Source: Auanema rhodensis (lineage: Eukaryota; Nematoda; Chromadorea; Rhabditida; Rhabditidae). From it: DNA of 64,000 nt. Each line of letters begins with the position of its first letter. The first letter of the stretch is position 1. The position numbers and the translations under genes are program-made. Of the stretch, positions 36,309-49,000 are shown in pieces. The stretch covers positions 17,390,476 to 17,454,475 of the forward strand of contig OZ059894.1 in NCBI GenBank assembly GCA_964057225.1. Reading direction: 5' to 3'. A model generated the notes under the pieces. It had not been told where the DNA came from. It was given only the letters and a program-made list of their open reading frames with translations, and did no database searches.

Positions 36309-38381
36309 ATGGACAATATAGAAGGAACAGAATGGCTGGTGTTAATAGCTATGATGGTTAACTTGCTTATGGCCCCAGGTACAAAAGTTGAGGTATTGAA
36401 ATAAGAAGCAATAATACATTTTCTAAAATATTTGAATTAATTCAGGAAAGTTTTAATGTTCAAGCTACTCATGACCTGATATATCACACATATGACATTT
36501 CAAGCGTTAGTTATTATTTCATTTAGCAGTAATCATATACTTCAGTATGATCATAATGATTTTCCTGGAGTTGTTCCTAGAACATTCGCGGGCCCCCTGT
36601 ATCTGTCTGCTTTTGGCATTCCCATGAGACTCATCATGGCAATGTCTAACATTCCCAAGTTCTGGATGTTGTTCTTTAGTTAGTACTAGGTAATATTTTT
36701 AACTCTTATTCAAATTTCAGTACGTTTTATTCTTGGCACAACAACTGTGATAGCTTTTCTAAATTTTGCTCGTTGTATTCGAAAACATTTTGGCGAAGAA
36801 TCTGCTACATTTCTGAGGTTTTTTTTCTTTTTCTATCTCACCAAACTTGTATGTTTTTCAGGATTATTATAGCCTCACAATTTCACTTTATGTTTTACTC
36901 TTCAAGAACTTTACCAAATACTTTTGCTTTAATTTGCGGTAAAAAATTGAATGTTTATATGTTCATCTTCTAAATTTTTCAATTTTAGTTTTGGTGGTTT
37001 ATCAGAGAGTTTTGGATGAAAGATATCAATCGGCTGTTCGATGGGCTACTACTGCCACCATTCTGTTCAGGTTTTTGATCTTCAATAAAACTAAAAATTA
37101 ATTTTAGGAATTTTCAGATGCGAACTTGTAGTTTTATTCGGACCTTTGTTCCTTCCAATTATCCTCAGTGGAAAACTTCCATTATTTGGTTCCGACGGTG
37201 CTCTCATAACCGGAATTAAATCCGCTGCAAAAGCTTTATGTAGGTTTCTAACTAAGTTCCGCTTGAATTTAAAAATGTTTAAGTTATCACTGTTCCAATA
37301 GATTCCCTTTTATGGGGTCGCCTGATTTGGCCAGAAGCCGAAGTAGCTTGGTTTAATATTCTTTTGAACAAAAGTCAAGAGTACGGGGTTTGAACTCAGA
37401 TATGCTGTATCTACTTTAAAAGCAAAGTTTTCAGGTTCAACCATTCTTTTGGTATTTCTATAGCGCTCTTCCCCGTGCTTTATTAGCTTCAACTGTGTTG
37501 ATTATAATTGGTCCATTAGTAGACAGACGTTTAACGGCCCTGCTTATTCCATCCATCTCTTTCATCTTTCTATATAGCTTTTTGCCACATAAGGAATTAA
37601 GGTGTATTAAATATGACCTTAAACCCTTAACTCAAATTTCAGATTTATAATCTATGCATTCCCCATGCTCAATGTATCAGCAGCTGTATTTTGTGCTCGA
37701 ATGTAAGGGATTTAGTTTGATGCATTCAAAAATTTCCTTTGAAGGTACATCAATAGAAGTAAGTCTTGGTTACGTCTCTTCCTTTACTGGGGATGTGCCT
37801 TGCATATTATTGCCAACCTGCTAGCAACTTGTGTTTTCGTGTACACCGCCGCGAGAAACTACCCAGGAGGAGATGCTATTGGTCATCTACAGGTGTGAAT
37901 TCTGTTTTTGAACTTTCATAGATGAATCTTTTTTACAGTGGACTCAGCGTATTGATGCTAATAAGCCAATTTCTATGTATATTGATAACGCATGTGCTCA
38001 AACTGGTGTTAACCGATTCATGCAACTCTATGATGCTTGGGAGTATGTAAAATTATATTATTTTTCCCAAACCTTTCCTTTAAAGGTATAACAAGACTGA
38101 AAACCTTAAACCTGAAGATATGGAGAGATTTGAGTTTCTACTTATTGGTACATACGGTACGAATTTGAAAGAGATGGTTATGGCAAACTATACTAAATGG
38201 CACAAAGTTATGTATGCTGTCCCAGCATTTCACAAATTCTCCTTCAGGTAGATTAAAGTTCAAAGTTATATGATCGTTTTGATATTTCTTTTTTTACAGA
38301 AAATCATCCCAATTCCCATATTATATTCCTGAATTGGTAATGAAGGAAAAAGTTGCCGCTCTTCGAAAAAAATACGATTAA
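36309..38381 (+). CDS. algn-12: ALG12-type alpha-1,6-mannosyltransferase of N-glycan precursor assembly
   Basis: Start ATG at 36309 lies three bases after a TTCAG acceptor; stop TAA at 38379-38381. The multi-exon product of about 480 residues is a polytopic ER membrane protein of family GT22. The N-terminal signature [17 protein letters not shown] followed by [17 protein letters not shown] is that of ALG12 (the matching segment in other GT22 enzymes differs). [16 protein letters not shown], another conserved loop, appears two thirds along. ALG12 adds the eighth mannose to dolichol-linked Man7GlcNAc2 in the ER lumen, using dolichol-phosphate mannose. The very short gap after the synthetase gene and the acceptor at the start suggest operon-style trans-splicing. 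No break is seen. Confidence 0.92.
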
Positions 38382-41300
38382 GTTATTTTATTGAAATTTA
38401 TTTTATAACTTTTCTATTTTTGTATTGAGTTTCATCGCTTATTTTGGGAAACATTCCGAACGATTAAACATGTCATCATATGATCTATTGTGTTTTACAT
38501 GAACTGGCCCTCATATCAATGTAAAACTGTTAAAAGGTCAGAGATATCAAATTTTGTTTCTCACGATGGAATTATATTGAATTACGTGTTGTAGTTTATA
38601 CTAATCTAACATGCATATGCAATTCTACAGTGAAGATTTATCTCTTTTAGTACGAAAGTTAATACTTTACCCCATCATATACAACCGCTTCTTATTTAGC
38701 CGACAATGTAAATGAGCAATTTACGCAACACCCCACAGCCAAGTCTGTTGGTCACAGTAATGTCATATTGAGCATATGGTTCGACTAGATTGAGAATGAA
38801 ATATTTCAATATTCAACTTCCTTTTTTTGAATTTTCAATTTCATTTCAAAAATATGTTCTATTCAGCCTCACGGATATGATTTGTCCAATTGTCAAGAGA
38901 TATTCATCCTCGCAATCAACTTAGGCTGCTCTTCTTTTTAATGAAACGGAGGAAGTTCCTCATTCATCTCATAGGTAATATCAAATATTTTTATGAAACT
39001 AATTTCATTACATATTTGAAATATCATTTCAATTTCATTATTGAGAGACTTGATTAAAGTGAAATTTGATATAAAACTAGAGAATATTGCGATTTATAGG
39101 ATATTTTTAATTTTTTAAGTGGTCATGTTATTTGTGCTAATGAGCTTCATTAATACGGACATTTTTTGTCAGGTTCCGGTTGAGTTAGCTGTTTACATAC
39201 ATACATTTATTGGAAATTAATGAAGGCAGTTAATTTCAATGATCAAAGTTGAACCATGTAGGTAAAATATACATTTTTCTATATATAATTATAGGAATCA
39301 TACATTTGAGATTAGGTTAAGTTTTGCTATAAACATTTACAATTTTTATTCTTTTTTTTTCATAAAATAATGAAAGAAAGTTTTCATGAGTCATATGCTC
39401 AGAATCAATGCAATTATAATTATATATCCTTATTATAAATGTAATTTTCTTTCAAATTTAACATTAATTATGCTATTCAGCAAGAATACAAGTCGTTCAC
39501 CGCATACTATATGAAGTATTTCACAAATAAAAGAAACATATTCAACTTTCTTTAAACAATTAAATATTTCCAATTTTTGTTATCATACTCATATATAATA
39601 CATTCATATTATGCATATATATTCTTTTTAATTCCTTTTTTACTGATGGCTCATACACAATTAATTCATCTAATAAGGTGTTCAACCGATCAGATGCTAA
39701 GAGGTCAATACCAGCTCAGCAGGATAGGTAACACCTGTCTTTAGAGCAATTAAGCTCAAATCTGCCGAAGTTATAATCCCCCCATGAGGAAACTCAGTCT
39801 CTGTTCCTAATATAAATGTCGTGTAATTCATAGGTTTCTCGCCCGACTGCTTATCTGGCATTTCCGATCTTATCTACGGTTCTGAGCAATTCCGCATCTG
39901 TACCCCCCACTGAAAGCAACGCCTCTTATAAGCTGTATCTTAATGTGAGCTATGAGCCAATATAAGCATCTCATTGCTGCAAATCCCTACGAAGTATTAG
40001 TACCTGTTTGATATTCATTGAGGTGACTGATTCTTCACCGTTGTATTTCCTTGGCATTATTTAGTCATGTGGAAGTCTCTGTGGATAAGACTGGCGGTTA
40101 CAACTAGTAAATTTGTTTATTAACGAAATTCCTAAGAGAAATTAGCTATATGATAATATTATATAATTACTCTTGAGATGATTTATATGATATCTAAAAT
40201 ACTAAACGCTCTCTTGTGATGATTATCATATAATAAACAAAATTTTCTATTGACACATAAATAAAGTTCTGTCAATCTCGATTTATAATCTATCATTCGA
40301 CAGTAAGTTTTTTTGCAAATTGTTCACATTTTCTAATTCCGAGTATAATTATTTGCAATAATTTTTATAATTTTTCGTATGACAATGTGTTATATTAGAA
40401 TTGTATATTTTCAAATTTTCAATCGTATTTACGATATGAAAACATTGAATTCACATAAGGAAAGCAGTTCTAATTTGTACGGTTTGTCTCACCAAATTTC
40501 ATTTTCCAAATTCGTTAAATTAATTTCCCTGGACATTATTTTGTATCTCTTCTCATCTAGCTATTGTTCTCTGTTTTTCTCACATTCTCATGTTTGCAAC
40601 ATTTGAGTCAAAGTAACAAAAACGTTGTGTAATCATATGAGTAATCAGCAATAACATTTTGCTCATAATCTAAGAATTTAGGTTATTCTTTCTTCTACCT
40701 TCAAAAATTATAAATTTTGGAAATGACATAAACGTCATATTCGATTATAGAACTTGGAACTTGACGTAGATTTATCTAGTTTTCATAGTCTTTCAACCAC
40801 AAAGGTGATTCCCTATACATGATTTCTCAAAACTTACCATGTTTTTGAATACATTTGGTTGGATTGTATGATTGCTGCTACGAGTTCAATTTCAATATTT
40901 TCCATTGAATACATTGAGATTATATGATAGTTTCATCAAGCACAGCTTCTTTCGAAATAATTAAAATCATAAAGTATTTTAATTAATTATACAATTAAAT
41001 TTTATTAAAAATCTATTCAAATATTAACTAACACGACTATTTTTATATATTGTTCCTTTTTTTTATTTCAGTAGCCTTTATGCTTTCTTTAATTATTCTT
41101 CAATTAAGTATTGATTGAGCTAATGAGTTCACAAAATATGTTAATTAAATCTTTCTATATATGGAAAATGATGACGTTTAATGAGCATTTTCTCAGTTTC
41201 CAATAAATAATTAAAAGGAATAAACATGAGATTCTTCTGCTTCTTCCTCATTCTCGTAATTATTTTATAAAAATAATCATTTCGTTTTCATTTTCTTTTT

Positions 41301-41961
41301 TCAACTGATTTAGTTTTTTTTTTTTGAAAAATATAATTTATTACTACTGTTTTAAAGCTTATTAATGTATTCTATTAATTTATATAAGATATAAATTAAA
41401 TAGAAAAAAAACTAATTAAATTATAATGATAATGATAATTATATAATATAATTTCCTTTTTATAATTGCTACATTAGTTTTGATTTATCTCCTTTTGAAT
41501 GATTAAGCAATGAGCTAACCAGCAATGTTCCAATTTTTCTTTGAATTTTGATTCTTTCGATATATGATATACGTGTAATACTATGCATGTATTATGAACC
41601 TAATTATGCCTAATTAAATTTATTTTTAAATAAAATATAATTAAATGTATTAATAAGTCCAATTTGTGATAAATAATATCATGATTACAAGAATTTTTCA
41701 TTTTAATTTAGTCAATTTAATTGCATTGTTGCCCACATCATGAATAAATATAAAAAGAATATATGATTCATTTAGATTAATTAGAAACCCACGTGCATGT
41801 GAAATCAAAATTGCAACTCTTGATCCCCCATCTCTCTATCTTTCTCTTGCTTGCTCTCCCTCTCAGCTCATTTCTGTTTTCGAAGTCGTACAGAGAGGTT
41901 GTATATCATAATATTTGCCTAATTAGCTTCATTAATATTATTTCATTTGATTATAAACATT

Positions 41962-42001
<40 letters not shown>

Positions 42002-45000
42002 GAAAAATATGTATAAGTATGTATATATAGATAATATTATGATTCATTAAAGATTTATTTCATCATCTTTATGAATTGTATTTTGATTTATCACCTATTA
42101 CTATATAAATATATGTATGATACTATATATATTTTAAACTTTTGTTTTAACCTAAATTTTATATGAACAATTCTAAATCATTTCATCGTCATTTCAATAA
42201 CATTTCCAATTGTTGAGGCATTTAGTTTTTTTTCTCTGAGCCATCTCTTGCGAGTCATGCACATCATACCTGACTCAGTGTGATCGAAAAAGTAATCTGA
42301 ACATAAATCATTCCTAACTCTCAGAAAAAAGTCAACTTCTTATTGTTTATCTTATTGAAAACCTGTCGGCTACTCATTTGAGAATTTTTTTTTCTTGCCT
42401 CATTGGTAGCAGATCTCCATTCTTTTTTTTTTGCAAAGAAAAACTATGAAAATAGAAATGTGAGTCAAGACACTGATCATACAATAAGTAGCATTTGCCG
42501 TTTTCTTCTATTTAACGTTCTTCCTTTTTCACACAATGACGATAAAATATGGAATATTTTGGATAGCAATGAAATAGTTTTTTTCTTGTTTTATCACTAT
42601 TTAACGAGCTTTTAATTATTTTTTTAGTAAAAGAAAAAAATATTTCGAACTAATTGCTCTATTTTGCTATTTGGTATACATGAGATATGCTGTACAATGC
42701 TGTAACTTAAGTTGTGGACAGTTTTTTTTTACTGAAGGATACATCAATTCTATAGTGTGAACTTTGATATTTTCGTAATTTTGCCTATTTTTCTCGTGAA
42801 TTGAATGTGTTGAATCTTCAATCTATCCCCTTTTTGGGCTAGAATTTTCATCATTTGATCCAAAGATCATCAAATTCTTGATGAGCAATGTTTAAGACTA
42901 AAATAGCAGATGTTACAACCTATTTCAGAATATCATAAAATTATAGTAAAATTTTATTTGCTCTAATGAAAATTCACGTGTAAATGACTCATACATATAC
43001 AAAAATATTCGATGAAAGTTTTGAAAACACACTCTATGACATCATCTATGGTCAGCTTAATTATGTTTCATCCTTATTGCCCCATTAATATGTGCACGGA
43101 ACGAAAGCAACATTTAACTTTCCTTTTATGTTTTTTCCGCTTTTCGAACTTTGCCATCATAAGCCATGTTCATTATTCAGAGCATGAGAACTGCAGTTGA
43201 ATGCTGGACATAAGCTTAAGCTCAAACCTTCATTTAATCACTCGAAGTCATAAATTTGAAGTCGATTCAAATATAAAAGCTTTTGCTAATACTTAAGCTG
43301 AAACCAAAAAATTTTATTTTAAAGATCTAACGTTATTCGAAATCTGAATGTATTATTCCAATCTTCCAGCTATTCCGTAACATTAATGATCATTTTCCTT
43401 AATCAACAGCCAGCGCGAATCAATCGTCCGAACTTTATTCAATGGTGTTTCCTTGCAAATTCGAAGACGTAATTGAATAATCGCTATTATTAAAGATATT
43501 ATAGATAAGGTTCTTTGATTTGTAAACAATTAATATATCAAATACAAAATTTGTTATCTCGATAGTATTCAATTTTACTATTTTACTTAGTTCTTATCTT
43601 ATACTTATTCTATTCAACTTTTATCTTTTATCTTTGCTTCATTCTTTGTGGTTAATTAAATTTAAAAAAAAATTATATTATGTAATCTTTAATTAATTTA
43701 TATAAATATATATTACGTATAGAAAATCTAATAATATACAATATGAAGTTTTTGCAAGTTTTCTTCCTCCAAATTCTCATTATTGTCTTCTATACTCTAA
43801 TAAAATGTTCCTTGTTTTTTGATCATGCTGTTCAGCCATCTAATGAGCTTTTCTTGGATTTTTATTCGTTTCCACACATTCATGACTCATTGATAGCTTA
43901 AGACCATATCAAGGAGGCTTCTCTCTTCTCACCGGCATCATTGTTTGGTAAACTCTTATGGCTTCTTCACAATCCATTTGATCCATTTTACACCCTCAAG
44001 TATTTTACTATATAATATTTATATATATATATTTATATATATATATATATACATAGTTATGTATATGTATATAAATATAAATTTCAAGACAAGATATAAT
44101 CATCATTACTTTAATGTTTTCAAATACAAGAAACAATTTGCGTAGTTTAACGTTTCGTTTTTTTATAATCTCCATTTTATCTTTCTTATTTATCTTGTCT
44201 TTGTTAGCACTTTTTCAGAAAAAAAACTAAACATACTTTTCAACTTTTATTTGTAAAATCTTTCAAATATTCAATACTTTATATGATTTGAGCACTTTTT
44301 TTGGATGTTTCTAAAATGGAATATGAGTTTCATTTGAACAGATGCATGTTCACAAACGCTTCAATAAACTTTGCAACCTTTTTCTTGAATTTAAACATAA
44401 TAAACATTGTAATATTAATTTAGATCATAATTTCTTTTTTAGAATCATATTCATATTCTAATTTTTTCTTTTTTTAACTCAAATCTTATTAAATAAATAA
44501 ATTTTGCTATTATTATCTGATCAACTTTTAATAATAGTTAAAATGATTCAGAATGAAAAAAATATATAGAATGATGATTTATTCCTATTTAACATTTTAT
44601 TTTTATTTTATAAGCCATTTAATATCGGATAATCTTGCATTTTTTTTTTTTATCATATATCATGGTACTTTTCTTTGTTTTTTTCCATTTTTCACTAATC
44701 TTAATACCTTTTCTTTTAAATATCATAATATACGTATATCAAGATCCTTTTTATATAATTATCTCATGAATTATATCTTTTTCTTACGAAAAGGACTAAA
44801 GATGAACTTGAATAACTTGGTGACATTTCGATAAAAAATCTTTTATTATGATTTTTTTGATAGAATTTGTTTTTATCATGCAATATAATCACTTTTAATT
44901 ACAAAAGACGTCGTAATCAGTATATATAGAAACTTTAGTTCACATAGTTTACACCTTATCTCAATTGCCATTTAATTCGAATTATCATTCCATCCAGGTA

Positions 45001-46039
45001 ATGTGATGCAATGAACACTGCCTTATCTACAATGTGATAGTTGTCTGGATTTAGCATTTTGTAGTTAGCTAGTGAGCTTGTGTCATATAGTTTCTTTTAT
45101 TGTAAAAAATTTTGATAAGATGACCACATGATTCTTCATTCTATTTCTGCCTATCTTTTATCTTTCTTGTCTGTCAACTGATATAATTTCTTTTAATTCT
45201 ATTGAACTGATACTCCTTGTTGTAGATGTTTTTTTTGTTGACGTCATTTATCTCTTAGTTAGCATGTTGCTGTACTTCCGTGAACTTCATATTCATTTGT
45301 TGATATATTAGTCATAGGAACGGTTGTTCACAGATCTGACATTTTATTTCTCCGCCTTCACTTTCTCTCTCTCTCTCTCTTTCTTTCTTTTTCTCTATTT
45401 CTCTATCATTCTCTCACTCTCTTTATCAACATATTACTCTGTTTATCTTCCCGACTCTCTATTATTTCAATTCTAATTTCAGAGTTTCGTTATCTTCATA
45501 TCTATTCTCATTCTTCTCTTCCTCCTCATTCTTTATTTTTTCTTTTATCTCATCTAGAATAATTACATTTTAACATTTTTCGTCACACAAAAGAAAAAAA
45601 ATGTCTGCATTGCATTATTTTATGTTTATATAAACTATTCTTCTTAATATACACATAAAATTCATTCAAAATATAATTGCTAAATATTCTATATGATTAC
45701 TTTTGAAAGATGATTGTAGTTTTTTGATCATTTTTCACTAGAATCTGAGACTCTAATTAGATTCATATCTCTTGTCTTTCCCACACTTAAATTTTAAAAT
45801 TGAGTAAATTTACTAAAAGATTGAAACATTTTTTTATTTCTCTTATAACTATTATTCATCCTGAAAACTAATATTCTCACGAAATTAATTCTTGTGAACA
45901 TTCAAAATTCTCATAATGTTTTAATTATGTTAACTTATGGAAATTATGACATACTATTGCTCTTTTTTTTCTGAAATCTTTCACAATATACTGTATGTAT
46001 TCAACTGTTTGGTTTATCCATATTATATTTAGAAAAGTA
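38382..46039. other. Large AT-rich gene desert
   Basis: 7.7 kb with no supported gene, RNA gene or transposon. It has TA dinucleotide arrays at about 41969-41994 and 44018-44052, a CT tract near 45362-45385, and long A/T runs. An island at about 39660-40090 is clearly less AT-rich and contains a CACCTG at 39732-39737; it has no open frame of note. Open frames here (for example 44553-44834) are poly-Phe/Ile/Tyr products of AT-rich DNA. The desert may be the regulatory region of the gene that starts at 46040. Confidence 0.45.
41969..41994. repeat. TA dinucleotide microsatellite
   Basis: An uninterrupted run of TA, about 13 units, in the desert. A second, interrupted array lies at about 44018-44052. 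Confidence 0.8.
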
Positions 46040-49000
46040 ATGGAATCACAGTCGTCGGATAATATTTCTAAAGAGACTAGGATCATGGAGACAACAGAAG
46101 AACCAGGAGCTAAGCGTATTAAGCTTTGCGAGCCAATTCCGGGTACTGCTGATATACTTCCTCTATCTCACCCAAATCAGGATAAATGTATTGCAGGTAT
46201 AATTGAACTATTTATCAAAATAATGTCAAATAATCAGCTATAAACTCTACTTATTCTAGTTTTATGATAGTTTCATGAGAAAGTGTTGTCGTACTTTTGT
46301 AATTGTCATGTCCATGTTTGTTTTACGTATGCTTCACATATGTTGACCTCTGTCTACTTTCCTGCAGATTGAAACCATGCTGAAACAACAATTCATGATC
46401 TTTCCTCTAAATTTCAATTTCATTTTGAATTATTAGCAGACTATTGAATAAAGCATTTCGATATCAATAATTGAAGGAAATTTCATCAAACACCCTCAGG
46501 CTTTTTTCAGGTCCAACTATTTCTAATTCTGGTTCCTTAGTAAAAGATACACCTGCTACACCCACAGAAGAGAAATCAGTAGAAGAAGCATTTGAGAGTT
46601 ATGGTTTAACACGTGAGCAAACAAAAGAATTAATAGTAAGTATTTCTTTAAATCGCTTTTTTTCATGAAGATAAAATATTTTATGTATTTTAATCATTAA
46701 AATGCTCAGCGATGATAAAACGGAATTATTCATATTCATTCTCGAAAATGTTTCTTATCTTAAAAAAGATGATGGAGATCTTATCTTTTTTTTTAACTTT
46801 TTTGCAAATGTCTTTCAAACTGAATAATATTTTAAAAAATCAATGACCTGTTTATCTGTCTAGAACTGGGTCTATGTTATCAAAATTATCATAAAGACAC
46901 GTCAAATGATTATTCTAACAAACTTTCAATAAGAAAATTATTAGTTATAAACAATTTTAATGAGTTTTTTAATTAAAAATGAATGTTTTACAGATACAAA
47001 TGAAAAAATCGGGCAATTATGATCTGAATGCATTCATAAAGAAGGTTCTGGATACACCCATTATAACAAGAGTTCCAATTCAAAAAGATAATGACTTAGC
47101 CAGTGATCAAGAAAGTCAAAAAGATCAAGAAGTTATAATATTAGATGAAAAATCATCTGAAAAGAAAGCTTCAAGTAAGCGTAAAGTGTCTATAAACTTT
47201 GTAATATTCTTTTTTTTCTAAGATATATCAACATCTGCTATTCGAACACAATTGATGGCACAAAAACAACCTCAACGTATGGATTGTTTGACACTATTTC
47301 AAATTTCTAATAACTTAAATTTCAGTCATACAATCTACAGACACCCAACAATTACAGCAGCCAGAAGAACAAAAGGTACGTAGTTAACGATTATTCCCTG
47401 AGGCATTAATTTGATTTAGGTTCCGGCATTAGCTGTAGTTCCACCCCTAGCTCAGATATCACTTAGAAACCAACATGAAGTAAAATTATCTCCACAGGTG
47501 AGAAGCTGTACCAATTCAATGATAAGACAAATTTCAATGCAACTGCTTAATTCATCATTGAAATTAAAATTTAGAAAAACATTTCAAATTCAAAAATGAT
47601 TCATTGATACACTGTACTGTAATTTCTATTTATGAATTTCAGCAACATTCAATGAATAGGACGTTATTACCTCAGCATATGATTGCTTTATCTCCTCGAC
47701 CTATGAAAGATTTACAATCGGAAGCATTACGTTTAAGACAGCAAGAAGTTCAAATCGAGCACAATCAAACAGCTCGGCAATCTTCATCTACTGCGCCTCT
47801 TTCTTATCTTCAACCATATTTTGCTATGAATCGAATGGCTAGACCATCCGGAGCCAATGAGCAACATTTTATGCAACATCTTAAGGTTGATAATCATATA
47901 TTTAATTCTTACCTAGGAGCTGTTTTTCAGAACTCACAGACAATGAGGATGCAGCCTAACCAACAGCAAATTCAGAGAATATATCAATCAAATCCCCCTA
48001 CTCAGCAATCTCCTACTAGCAGACCTGCACTGATTCCTGAGCTCTCTACATCTTCATTGCATGTACCGTCGCAGTCACAAACATCCGGTGTGCAAATGCA
48101 AGTCGTACCAACTATTTATACCTCGGCTAATTCGCATGTTGCTATAAATCCACAACTTCATGCTACTACTATGGCAAAATCGCCATCGGAAGTTCAAACG
48201 GCTCCATTACTTGCACAAGTGCAACCTATTCCGCAAACTATCAAATCACATACGCTACCTCAGATTCAGCAGCAAGTTCTAGTGCAACCCAGACTTGCAT
48301 ATCAAGTTCCGGCAAACCACCATGATATACTTCAAGCTCGTGCACAAGCTTTAGCTCAAATGCAGGCGCACAATCAAGCTCAAATGCAACAGATACAAGG
48401 ACAACAAATTCCTATTCACCTACAAATTCAACAAGCTCATCTTCGACTGCATCAAGCTCAAGTCCAAGCAAAAGCTCAAGCACAATCCCAAGCTCAAATC
48501 CAATCTCCAGTTCAAACGCAAGCACAAGCTTTGGCTCAACTAGAGAATCATCAGGCTCAAATTCAAGCTCAAATGCAAGCACAAGCAAGAGCTCAGGTTG
48601 CTCACTCTCAAGCTCATGCTCAAGCCAGAGTTCAGGCCGTTCAGTCTCAAGCTCAAGCCCAAGCTCAAGCCCAAGCTCAAGCCCAAGCTCACGCCCAAGC
48701 TCACGCCCAAGCCCAAGCCCAAGCTCACGCCCAAGCCCAAGCTCAAGCCCAAGTCCAAGCTCAAGTGCATGCCCAAGCTCAAGCCCAAGCTCAAGCCCAA
48801 GCTCAAGCCCAAGCTCAAGCCCAAGCTCAAGCCCAAGCTCAAGCCCAAGCTCACGCCCAAGCTCAAGCTCAAGTTCAAGCCCAAGCTCAAGCTCAAGCCC
48901 ATGCCCATGCCCAAGCTCATGCTCAAGCGCAAGCCCAAGCCCAAGCCCAAGCTCAGGCTCAAGCCCAAGCCCAAGCCCAAGCCCAAGCCCAAGCCCAAGC

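Noticed and set aside
44553-44834. 93-codon open frame in the desert
   Set aside because: Almost only Phe, Tyr, Ile, Leu and Asn, as expected of random AT-rich DNA.
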